Assembly (NCBI GenBank): GCA_947501845.1
Contig: CANMXP010000014.1
Coordinates: 62,001-126,000 of the forward strand
Origin: an uncultured Flavobacteriaceae bacterium
GTDB lineage: Bacteria > Bacteroidota > Bacteroidia > Flavobacteriales > Flavobacteriaceae
DNA length: 64,000 bases
Direction: 5' to 3'
Shown: piece after piece, positions 10,630-19,051 of the stretch
Layout of the letters: each line of letters starts with the position of its first letter
How positions within the stretch are numbered: position 1 is the first letter of the stretch
The notes under the pieces: generated by a model
Told to the model about the DNA's origin: nothing
The model's database searches: none
Seen by the model: only the letters and a program-made list of their open reading frames with translations
Made by a program: the position numbers and the translations under genes

Positions 10630-13056
10630 TTATCTCAGTTCTGCACCTAGTTGCTTCTCAAAGTTGGTTTGTAACTTATTCATTATTTTGTCTATTTGCT
10701 TATCTGTAAGGGTTTTGTTTTCGTCTTGTAACGTAAAGCTAACGGCATAACTCTTTTTGCCTTTAGGCAAGTTTTTACCTTGATAAACATCAAATAGATT
10801 AATGTCTTTTAATAATTGTTTTTCACTTTGTTTTGCAATCTTATAAATAGATTCAAAAGTTACTTTATCATCTAGTAATAAGGCAAAATCGCGTCGTACT
10901 TCTGGGTATTTGGGAATCGCCTTAAATTTAATCTTGTTATGCTTCACTAAATCCAGAATAGCATCCCAATTAAAATTAGCAAATAGTACTTCTTGAGAAA
11001 TATCAAAATGTTTTAATATGGGCTTTTTTACCAATCCAAAGTCAACTAATTTGTTTTTTCCTTGACTAAATTCCAGTCCCTCACTAAAAAAGTCATTCTT
11101 AACAGGCGTTTCATTGAATCTTGAAATACCTAAACGTTGTAGTGCAGCAATAATATACCCTTTAATTAAAAAGAAATCACTTTTTTTGTTTGGACTATGC
11201 CAATTCTCTAATGTTTGGTTACCAGTTACAAATAGCGATAAATGTTTAAATTCCTCTCTTTTATCACCAAAACCGTGATAGGTTTTTCCGTATTCAAACA
11301 ATTTTAAATCTGCTCGTTTTCTATTGATATTAAAAGATATAGCTTCTAAACCAGAAAACAATAGGGATTGTCTTAAAACAGACAGATCATTACTCAGCGC
11401 GTTTAAGATATTAACGTGGTGTTCTTCCTGTAATTGTTCGCTTAAGGCAGTATAATTGGGAGTTGTTAATGAATTAGAAAGAATTTCGTAGAATCCTTGT
11501 GAAACCAATTGATCTCCTATTATATTTTGTATCTTATAATCTTCAAATTTTGATGTACCAGAAATCGAAGCGTTTAATTTTTTGGTGGTTTTAATATTGT
11601 TATAACCATATACGCGCAATACTTCTTCTATAATATCAGCTTCTCTTTGTACATCATTTCTGTAAGCAGGAACCGTTAAGCCCAAACCTGTTTCTGTAAC
11701 ATTGTTCACTTTAATGTCTAATGACGATAAAATACGTTTTATAATCTCTTTCGGGATGTCTTCTCCAATAAGTTTTTTTGCATTCTCGAAACTTAATCGA
11801 ACTTCAAAATCTTTAATTTTATTCGGGTAAAGATCAATCAAATCACTAGTAATTTCACCACCAGCTATTTCTTGAATTAATATTGCAGCACGTTTTAAGG
11901 CATATTCTGTAATATTGGGATCTATACCACGTTCGAATCTAAAAGAAGCATCTGTATTTAATCCATGTCTTTTAGCAGACTTACGAATGCTAACAGGATT
12001 AAAATAAGCACTTTCTAAAAAGATGCTAGTCGTGGCTTCTGTTACTCCAGAGTCGATACCCCCAAAAACACCAGCGATACACATTGGTTTTTCTGCATCG
12101 CAGATCATTAAGTCATCTTCATGCAATTCACGTTCTATACCATCTAAAGTTGTAAACTTGGTGCCTTTGTCCAATGTTTTTACTTCAACTTTATTGCCAG
12201 TAATTTTTACAGCATCAAAAGCGTGCAATGGTTGCCCTAACTCGTGCAACACATAATTTGTAGCATCAACGATATTGTTTATAGGACTTAAACCAATAGC
12301 TTTTAATCGGTGCTGTAACCAGATAGGGGACTCTTTAACCTTTAGTCCAGATATGGTAACACCACAATAGCGTGGTGCTAAATCTTTATTTTTTACGTCA
12401 ATATCAATCTTTAGGGTGCGGTTATCTATACGAAATGCACTTACCGATGGTGTAATAAGCTCTAAGTTGATATCTTTTTGTAATAAACCAGCTTTTAAAT
12501 CGCGAGCAGTCCCTAAATGACTCATGGCATCTGCTCTGTTAGGGGTCAGACCAATTTCGAATACTTGATCGTTCTCGATTTCAAAAATATCTGAAGCAAG
12601 TGTTCCAACTTTAATGGTATTTTTTAAAACCATAATACCATCGTGAGATTTTCCTAAGCCAAGTTCATCTTCGGCACAAATCATTCCATGACTTTCTTCT
12701 CCACGTATTTTGCCTTTTTTAATGGTCCAGGCTTCTCCTTCTTCAGTATATAAAGTAGTACCAATAGTTGCAACAGGTACTTTTTGCCCTGCATCTACAT
12801 TAGGAGCACCACAAACTATTTGCAAAGGAGCGTCACCTCCTATATTTACAGTAGTGATTTTTAGCTTATCGGCATTCGGGTGCTTCGCACAAGTTAAAAC
12901 CTCTCCAACAACAACACCTTTCAGGCCCCCTTTAACAGATTGGTAGGCTTCAATACCTTCAACTTCAAGTCCTAAATCTGTAAGTAATTCGCCAGTTTGT
13001 TCGGGTGTCCACTCCGTTTTTAAAAACTGCTTTAGCCAATTGTAAGAAATTTTCAT
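10630..13056 (-). CDS. pheT: Phenylalanyl-tRNA synthetase beta subunit
   Basis: PheT pairs with PheS to charge tRNA-Phe. The start is set at the ATG of MKISYNWLKQFL (13056) and not at an upstream TTG/CTG-type extension, because the promoter begins only 26 bases upstream. The 808 residues contain, in order, an OB-fold tRNA-binding domain (about 40-150, with HPNADKLKI), the B3/B4 editing domain with ERGID, the B5 domain, the synthetase core, and a C-terminal FDX-ACB domain (YPEVRRDFAL near 710). No pheS lies nearby. The PAP2 gene follows one base after the stop, in the same transcript. Confidence 0.97.
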   Translation of the reverse strand: MKISYNWLKQFLKTEWTPEQTGELLTDLGLEVEGIEAYQSVKGGLKGVVVGEVLTCAKHPNADKLKITTVNIGGDAPLQIVCGAPNVDAGQKVPVATIGTTLYTEEGEAWTIKKGKIRGEESHGMICAEDELGLGKSHDGIMVLKNTIKVGTLASDIFEIENDQVFEIGLTPNRADAMSHLGTARDLKAGLLQKDINLELITPSVSAFRIDNRTLKIDIDVKNKDLAPRYCGVTISGLKVKESPIWLQHRLKAIGLSPINNIVDATNYVLHELGQPLHAFDAVKITGNKVEVKTLDKGTKFTTLDGIERELHEDDLMICDAEKPMCIAGVFGGIDSGVTEATTSIFLESAYFNPVSIRKSAKRHGLNTDASFRFERGIDPNITEYALKRAAILIQEIAGGEITSDLIDLYPNKIKDFEVRLSFENAKKLIGEDIPKEIIKRILSSLDIKVNNVTETGLGLTVPAYRNDVQREADIIEEVLRVYGYNNIKTTKKLNASISGTSKFEDYKIQNIIGDQLVSQGFYEILSNSLTTPNYTALSEQLQEEHHVNILNALSNDLSVLRQSLLFSGLEAISFNINRKRADLKLFEYGKTYHGFGDKREEFKHLSLFVTGNQTLENWHSPNKKSDFFLIKGYIIAALQRLGISRFNETPVKNDFFSEGLEFSQGKNKLVDFGLVKKPILKHFDISQEVLFANFNWDAILDLVKHNKIKFKAIPKYPEVRRDFALLLDDKVTFESIYKIAKQSEKQLLKDINLFDVYQGKNLPKGKKSYAVSFTLQDENKTLTDKQIDKIMNKLQTNFEKQLGAELR

Positions 13057-13081
13057 AAAAAAATTTACTATTTTAAGAGTG

Positions 13082-13111
13082 CAAAGATAAAATATTGAAG
13101 CTAGCATTCAA
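13082..13111 (-). promoter_or_regulatory. pheT promoter
   Basis: On the minus strand, TTG (13109-13111), a 19-base spacer and TATCTTTG (13082-13089) form a full Bacteroidota promoter. Initiation near 13076 would give a leader of about 20 bases. Confidence 0.8.
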
Positions 13112-13210
13112 ACATTGCTTGCAATTTGTGGAGGTAAAAAGTAGAATTATTATCTTTTATTTGTTAGTAATAAGTTGTTATTTCGAATAATGTAATTCAA
13201 ATGATCTTTT

Positions 13211-14419
13211 ATGAAACATATCACCATTGGTTTATTGTTTGTTTTTGTATTTGCCTGTAAACAAGAGGTTAAAATAAATAAATTAGAAACAGGAACGTAT
13301 CGGGCTTTATTAGAGGTAAATAATGTTGAAGATTTGCCGTTTAATTTTGAGGTAATTTCTGAAAATAAGCTAAACATTTTCAACGCAGATGAAGTTATTG
13401 AAGTTGATACTGTTACTTATAAAAATGACTCAGTTTATATGAAAATGCCTGTTTATGAAGGGTATTTGGTAGCCAAAATTGAAAACAATAAACTGTCTGG
13501 AAGTTTTGTAAAAGCAAGTTTGAATAAAGTAATGCCATTTTCTGCAGAAAAAAACGCAATACGATTTGCTACAAAAGAAAACGCCGAACACGATGTTTCT
13601 GGTAATTGGGAAACCGTTTTTAGCCCAGACTCTGAAGAAGATACTATATAGCAAAAGGTATTTTTAGCCAGAAGCAAAATATAGTCACGGGAACTTTTAG
13701 AACAACCACGGGCGATTATCGTTATTTGGAGGGTGTAATAAACGGTCATCAACTTAAATTATCAACTTTTGATGGTGCCCATGCTTTTTTATTCACAGCT
13801 ACGGTAACCGATAGTACTATGGTTGGTACTTTTTATTCTGGAAATGATTTTCAAAAACCTTTTATTGCTAAACGTCATGCTACTTATGAATTACCAGATG
13901 CAGATAGTCTGACTTTTTTAAAAGAGGGATATGAAAAGGTCGAATTTTCATTCCCTGATGAAAACGGAGCAATGATTTCTTTAAGTGATGCCCATTTTAA
14001 AGATAAAGTTGTTTTGGTGCAAATTATGGGAACTTGGTGCCCTAATTGTTTGGATGAAAGTAATTTTTATTCAGAATTTTATAAAAATAATCAAGATAAA
14101 GACCTCAAAATTGTGGCTTTGGCTTTTGAGTATGTAAAAACCGAAGCAGCAGCTTTTAAGAATATTAAGCGTTTAAAAGATAAAACAGGCATTGCTTACC
14201 CCGTTTTGTTAGCGCAGTATGGCTCTGCCAGTAAAGTTAAGGCTCAAGAAAAGTTACCGATGCTTAACCATTTATTGTCTTACCCAACCACTTTTTATTG
14301 ATAAAAAAGGAGTCGTTAGAAAAATTCATACTGGTTTTAACGGGCTAGTGACTGGAGACAAGTATGAGACTTTAAAAAAGGAATTTGATACGTTTGTAGA
14401 TGGGTTGCTTAGTGAGTAA
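13211..14419 (+). pseudogene. TlpA-type thioredoxin lipoprotein gene with two frameshifts
   Basis: Three consecutive ORF pieces form one TlpA-family protein of about 400 residues. The first (13211-13651) has a lipoprotein signal (FVFACK) and a DUF4369-like domain and stops at EEDT. The frame resumes one base back at about 13645, reading YIAKGIFSQKQ. The second piece holds the thioredoxin motif GTWCPNCLDE and runs to SYPTT. Comparison with the usual YPTTxFIDKKG of this family implies a two-base loss at the T-run near 14291. The third frame then gives FIDKKGVVRKIHTGF and the natural end. The net loss is three bases. It is probably an inactivated gene, though sequencing errors in T/A-rich tracts cannot be excluded. 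The cysteine pair is intact. Confidence 0.85.
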
Positions 14420-14810
14420 TTAGGGTTTAATACCTTATTTATATAATAGCTTTTGTAAAATGTCTAGGTCTTTTACAGCGTGAAAAAGTTATCTGAAAAT
14501 TAAAAAATCATTAGTTTGTAATTTGACTGCATTAATAAGTTTAGATCATTACTTTACTTTCCTCTTGTTTATATGGCCTTCTTTATTTCATGTTATAACC
14601 TTAGTAGCTCTACCTGTTAGTATTTTTTGATACCGTTGTTAGTTCTTTGCCAGTTGATTAATCTCCTTTTATAAACTTATCAACTCTTAAAAACTGCATA
14701 TTAATTTATTAATTCATAAGCTTTGCAGAGCGACTAAAATGTAGCTAATAAAATACTTTTACAACACTATTTTAAGTATGGTAAGTTTTAAAAAAAATTC
14801 TCAAAAGTGT
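14420..14810. other. AT-rich intergenic region, nothing recognised
   Basis: About 390 bases between the broken TlpA gene and the next promoter. No ORF of note, no RNA gene and no strong hairpin were seen. Confidence 0.5.
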
Positions 14811-14826
14811 ATTTTATCGATAAAAT
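14811..14826. promoter_or_regulatory. 16-bp perfect palindrome abutting a -33 element
   Basis: ATTTTATCGATAAAAT is an exact 16-base palindrome ending directly before the TTG of the promoter at 14827. Its position is suitable for an operator or activator site. No regulator gene lies beside it. Confidence 0.4.
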
Positions 14827-14857
14827 TTGCATTTCGTGGATTATAATTGTATGTTTG
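14827..14857 (+). promoter_or_regulatory. Promoter of the beta-helix/TonB_C gene
   Basis: TTG at 14827-14829, a 20-base spacer and TATGTTTG at 14850-14857 match the Bacteroidota consensus. Initiation near 14863 leaves about 24 bases before the ATG. Confidence 0.75.
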
Positions 14858-14886
14858 GGCTGTGCTATTATTAACGATTATTTAAC

Positions 14887-16542
14887 ATGAAAAATTTTTT
14901 TACAATATTTTGGGTCTTTTTTTTGCTGACCTATAGTATAAGTGCTCAGCAGGTAGAAGAAATAATAACCAAGAATCAATGGTTAAAACATTGGACGGAT
15001 TTTAAGCCAAATTTAGCGGAAAATAATGAACCTTCAGAGATATTAACAGGTGAAATAGCTGAAGATCTTAATCTTTATAAAAAAGAAACCTACTTATTGT
15101 TAGGGCATGTTTTTGTAAAAGAAGGGGTCACACTTACTATAGAACCAGGTACAGTAATCATTGGAGATCATAAAACAAAAGCATCTTTAACTATAGCCAA
15201 AGGAGCAAGTATAATTGCTGATGGTTTAGAAACAGACCCTATTGTCTTTACTTCAAATAAAAGTGTTAAGAAAGCTGGAGATTGGGGAGGTATCATTTTG
15301 TTAGGTGATGGCCCTTCAAATAAATTTGGAAGAGCTTCTGTTTCTTCTTTTTATTCAGAATTAGATTCAAAGTTTTATAGACATACAAACTATGGAGGAG
15401 AAAATGTAGCAGGTAATTCTGGTATTTTAAGGTATGTAAGAATAGAATATGCTGGTAAAAAAGAATATACAGCCAATGGTAGTTTTAGCGGTTTACTTTT
15501 AGCAGGTGTAGGTAATGAAACTATTATTGAAAATGTGATGGTAAGTTATTCTGCTGGAGATTCTTTTAAAGTTTGGGGTGGTGAGGTCAATTTAAAGAAT
15601 ATGGTTTCTTACAGGTCTAATGGAAGTGATTTTAGTTTTAATTTTGGTTCTAAAAATCAGTTATCCAAAGCATTAGCTATTAGGTTTCCTTATACATCCA
15701 ATAGTAGAGGCGCAAGATGTTTAGACATAAAGTCTTACGACAAAAAAGAAAATGTTGATTTTTCTAAAGAGGGTACAAGTTTAGTTGCTGAAAATTTAGA
15801 ATTAATTAATTACAGTAAGGATTTAGAATTTGATATTCAAGCAGGATTGATAAAAGAAGGAATTTATGTAGGACACAATGCTTTAGTTAGCATGAATAAA
15901 AGTATAATTTCTGCTTTTAAACCAGCAATTATATTAGAGGGTAAAATTCAGCCAAACCAAGAAAACTTAGGGAAAATTAAAATTACAGATATACATTTTA
16001 AAAATTGTTTTGGATATGTATTGTCGAAAGATAGTTCTAATAATACAGGTTTAGAAAATTGGTATTCTAATAAAGAATTCTCAAATATGTTCTCTACAGG
16101 TAACCGTCCAAAAATACTTATTGCCGATGCCAAAAAAGCAGAAATCGAGAATAAAATAGCCAAAAAGAAAACTGTTATAAATAAAGATATACCTATGCCC
16201 TTTGATCTTGTTGAAAAAGCACCTACTCTTCCAGGGTGTGAAAGGGTGGCTAAAGAAGAATCTAAAGATTGTTTTAAAAAGAAAATGCGATCTCATATAG
16301 CTAAAAATTTCCACTATCCAGAAACGGCACAGGATAATAATATAGAAGGACGGGTATTAGTTTTATTTAATATAGATTCTAACGGTAATATTGCTAATAT
16401 CCGATCAAGAGGACCAGATAGAAGTCTAGAAGAAGAAGCAGAGCGTATTATTAAATTATTGCCTAAAATGCGACCTGGAGAAAAACAAGGACAACCAGTT
16501 AAGGTAGCTTATGGAATTCCTATTGCTTTTAAAAAGCTGTAA
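14887..16542 (+). CDS. Beta-helix-like secreted protein fused to a TonB C-terminal domain
   Basis: The 551-residue protein has a Sec signal (to about SISAQQ, residue 21). Residues about 60-350 follow the pattern of right-handed beta-helix proteins common in Bacteroidota: GHVFVKEGVTLTIEPGTVI, GDWGGIILLG, and repeated short strands with 'LEG'/'V.N' turns. A linker rich in Lys and Ile follows. From about residue 455 a TonB_C (energy-transducer C-terminal) domain appears: HYPETAQDNNIEGRVLVLF, then NGNIANIRSRGPD and VKVAYGIPIAFKKL. TonB_C domains normally sit behind an inner-membrane anchor; here it follows a signal peptide and a putative beta-helix, so the protein is periplasmic or exposed. This fusion is unusual. 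It is a single gene with its own promoter. Confidence 0.8.
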   Translation: MKNFFTIFWVFFLLTYSISAQQVEEIITKNQWLKHWTDFKPNLAENNEPSEILTGEIAEDLNLYKKETYLLLGHVFVKEGVTLTIEPGTVIIGDHKTKASLTIAKGASIIADGLETDPIVFTSNKSVKKAGDWGGIILLGDGPSNKFGRASVSSFYSELDSKFYRHTNYGGENVAGNSGILRYVRIEYAGKKEYTANGSFSGLLLAGVGNETIIENVMVSYSAGDSFKVWGGEVNLKNMVSYRSNGSDFSFNFGSKNQLSKALAIRFPYTSNSRGARCLDIKSYDKKENVDFSKEGTSLVAENLELINYSKDLEFDIQAGLIKEGIYVGHNALVSMNKSIISAFKPAIILEGKIQPNQENLGKIKITDIHFKNCFGYVLSKDSSNNTGLENWYSNKEFSNMFSTGNRPKILIADAKKAEIENKIAKKKTVINKDIPMPFDLVEKAPTLPGCERVAKEESKDCFKKKMRSHIAKNFHYPETAQDNNIEGRVLVLFNIDSNGNIANIRSRGPDRSLEEEAERIIKLLPKMRPGEKQGQPVKVAYGIPIAFKKL

Positions 16543-16884
16543 GGTCTACTTCGCTTTGTGTTTGACGGTTAATGGTTAATTAGTAAAAAGCGAGTAGAGA
16601 TTAACTTCGATTTATTAAATAATTTATTTTGTATTAATAATGACCAAAAACTTAAGCAACAATCAATAACTACTGTCTGTTAAATTAAGTCTTACTCATT
16701 ACAATTTAATAGGGTTAGGGTGAAATTATAGATACTTGTTAGCAGTTGGCTATTTTTGGTAGTATCTCAGCAAGCTACGCTTGTTATACTAATTTTTAGC
16801 TTCTGTAAATCATGTCCCTTTACAAACATTGTTTTTTGGAATTTAAGAATCAATATAATTTTTACAATAAAAGTTTTCAACGTC
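16543..16884. other. Intergenic region, nothing recognised
   Basis: About 340 AT-rich bases between convergent genes. No ORF, RNA gene or convincing terminator hairpin was seen. Confidence 0.5.
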
Positions 16885-17355
16885 CTATAAATCATCCAAC
16901 ATAACATTATAATCATATTGTAAATCTTCATGTAATTTAGAAATGATTTTTTTGGCTAGTAAGAGCTGTCTATTATACATATTTTGTAGTTGGACACTTT
17001 TATTAATGCTAGGCGTGAAATCTTTTAATTTTTGGCAGAAGTAGAGGAGTAGTTCGACCTCTGTTTCTTTGTTTTGCGAATAGCGAACGTATTTTTTTAT
17101 ATTTCTTAAAATTTTCCGAACACTTTTTCTAATATAAAAATAGCTGTCCCTGTTAATCAATTCAAATGCTTCATCTATATAACTTTTTACACTTTCAATA
17201 TAACCAGATTCATTATGGGATTCAAAGAGTAAATAGGTTAGAAGCTCTTTGTTTTCCTTTTTAAACCTAGAAAGACGCAGGCAAAGCTCTTGAATCTCTT
17301 GTGTTGAAAGCGTATTTAGTTCTTGCTTAATCTCTCTTAGTGTTACTGCTTTCAT
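16885..17355 (-). CDS. Conserved hypothetical helical protein
   Basis: A 156-residue cytoplasmic protein that I do not recognise. It is almost entirely helical by composition and strongly basic in the middle (SVRKILRNIKKYVRY). There is no signal peptide, cysteine motif or catalytic signature. It begins one base after the methyltransferase stop, so the two are co-transcribed and probably work together. The N-terminal KAVTLREIKQELNTLS resembles the opening of proteins that dimerise by helical bundles. A partner or stability role for the methyltransferase is only a guess from linkage. Confidence 0.7.
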   Translation of the reverse strand: MKAVTLREIKQELNTLSTQEIQELCLRLSRFKKENKELLTYLLFESHNESGYIESVKSYIDEAFELINRDSYFYIRKSVRKILRNIKKYVRYSQNKETEVELLLYFCQKLKDFTPSINKSVQLQNMYNRQLLLAKKIISKLHEDLQYDYNVMLDDL

Positions 17356-17356
17356 T

Positions 17357-18961
17357 TTAATGTCCTTTTAATAGGTTAATGCTAACCGTGGCTAATTCGT
17401 TATTAGGAAATGTTGTAAAATAATTAGGGTCTGGGTGTAAACCAGCTTCTGAGGCCACTTTATTAAAAAGATCGACTTCCAGGATGTATTGGTCGCTATA
17501 ACCGTGTGTGGCATCGTAAGCGGTGGCAGCTGTTTTGCCCAAGTTATTAGCTGTTAATTTTGGAGCTATAGTATGTAATTCTATAATTAATAAACCAAAT
17601 CGTTCCACGTAGGGTTTCCATTTTTGTAAATGTTCCAGCAAAGAACTTTCTACTAAATTATTACTAATTCGCTTGCCTTCATGGCTATAAGCTCCTGTTG
17701 AGTTGCTTATTCGATCTGTAATTTGTTTTGGAGCTTCCCATATACGATTGTGGTCTAAAAAGGTTCTAACGTTTAGCAAATCTTTTAAATCGATATTATA
17801 GTCTTCTTTTAAGTCTTTAGCCAACAAATCGGGTCTACCAATGTTGCCCCAAATAACCTTTGCCCAAATATCTGCTTTAATTAAATTAGCTCTGGTTACT
17901 TTTAGGGCAGCTTGATTAAAATCGGCACCAACAAGTAGTAATGGGTATTCGTCAAGCATTTTGCCTCTTGCAGTTTTAAATTCTATAACATCAAAAATAT
18001 GCTGAATAAAAGCGCCGTTGCCACAGCCCATATCTAAAATTCCTTTCGGCTGTTCGTCAATAGGTTTATTAAATAATTTAATAATGATGTCATCTATTAT
18101 TTTGAAATAAGTGGCATGTGCACCACCGCTTCCCCAAACATTCATTTCTCTATCTACATGTTTTTCTTTTTCGTCTGGTGAATTTGTTTTTAGTACTAAA
18201 GGGTTGCCAAAAATGAGTTCATCCAATTTCATAAATGTTGGTAAATATGAAATGGTAACACCGTATGCACTGGCTCGTTTTGCAAAAAACAACCCTTTGT
18301 TAGTAAATTGATAGGTATCTTTTTTTTTACTAAACCAACCTAAGTGCGATAAAAAATCAAGTATTTTTTTGAAGCTTTCGGGATTTTTATGATATTCTTC
18401 GGCTCTAAAAGAGGCTTCCATAAAGTATTTATGAAAAAAACCATTAAGACCTAATAATACGATAATAGGTGCAGCTATAGCACCTTCTATGTGTTTTAAT
18501 ATTTGATATTCAATAGAGCCTGTTTTAATCTTAGAAAGCCCGAAGTTTTGCTCATATTTTATAAATATTTTTTCCAAAGTATTAAACGCATCAGACCCAA
18601 TGCCCTCTTCAGGAAATTTAACAGAATAGTTCAATAAATTTACAGCATCTTTATAAATAGGTACTAGTTTAAAAGCTTTTTCACTTTTAGAATTCGTTTC
18701 ATAATAGACAGTGTTATTGGTATTATTAATGTGCATGTCCAACCAGCCTTGAGAGGCTAATACTCGTAAACTTACATTTAGGTACCCTTCGTTTGCATTA
18801 AATGCTTTAGACAGATTTTCGATGCTAGATTTTTTATGAGTCAATATATATTGAAGTACTCCTTTTTTGTAAAGAGAATGAGCAGTAGTTGCTGTAGCAA
18901 TACCATCGAGGTGTCTAAAAATAATACTTCTAAATTGTTCTTTATCTAGCTTTGTTAACAT
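17357..18961 (-). CDS. SAM-dependent methyltransferase with N-terminal winged-helix region
   Basis: A 534-residue cytoplasmic protein. The SAM-binding motif I, ILDMGCGNGAFIQ, is near residue 305, and GADFN about 45 residues later provides motif II. The first 80 residues (TAHSLYKKGVLQYI, then SIENLSKAFNANEGYLNVSLRVL) look like the winged-helix dimerisation domain of O-methyltransferases. A second similar region lies around 150-250. The duplicated N-terminal part makes it longer than ordinary small-molecule O-methyltransferases (330-350 residues). Its substrate is unknown; no biosynthetic enzymes lie beside it except the small helical protein encoded one base downstream. Confidence 0.8.
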   Translation of the reverse strand: MLTKLDKEQFRSIIFRHLDGIATATTAHSLYKKGVLQYILTHKKSSIENLSKAFNANEGYLNVSLRVLASQGWLDMHINNTNNTVYYETNSKSEKAFKLVPIYKDAVNLLNYSVKFPEEGIGSDAFNTLEKIFIKYEQNFGLSKIKTGSIEYQILKHIEGAIAAPIIVLLGLNGFFHKYFMEASFRAEEYHKNPESFKKILDFLSHLGWFSKKKDTYQFTNKGLFFAKRASAYGVTISYLPTFMKLDELIFGNPLVLKTNSPDEKEKHVDREMNVWGSGGAHATYFKIIDDIIIKLFNKPIDEQPKGILDMGCGNGAFIQHIFDVIEFKTARGKMLDEYPLLLVGADFNQAALKVTRANLIKADIWAKVIWGNIGRPDLLAKDLKEDYNIDLKDLLNVRTFLDHNRIWEAPKQITDRISNSTGAYSHEGKRISNNLVESSLLEHLQKWKPYVERFGLLIIELHTIAPKLTANNLGKTAATAYDATHGYSDQYILEVDLFNKVASEAGLHPDPNYFTTFPNNELATVSINLLKGH

Positions 18962-19051
18962 ACGATGCGTTTGGTATTTAATATAAATATAAAAAGAAAA
19001 ACCCGACCAATTTAGATGGGAAGGGCTTTTAAATATATTTTGTTTTTTTGA

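Noticed and set aside
13640-13655. Programmed ribosomal frameshift in the TlpA-type gene
   Set aside because: No slippery heptamer or following pause structure, and a second unrelated shift lies 640 bases downstream.
13453-13752. Minus-strand ORF over the broken TlpA gene
   Set aside because: No start signals or family text; the plus-strand frames form a coherent thioredoxin lipoprotein.
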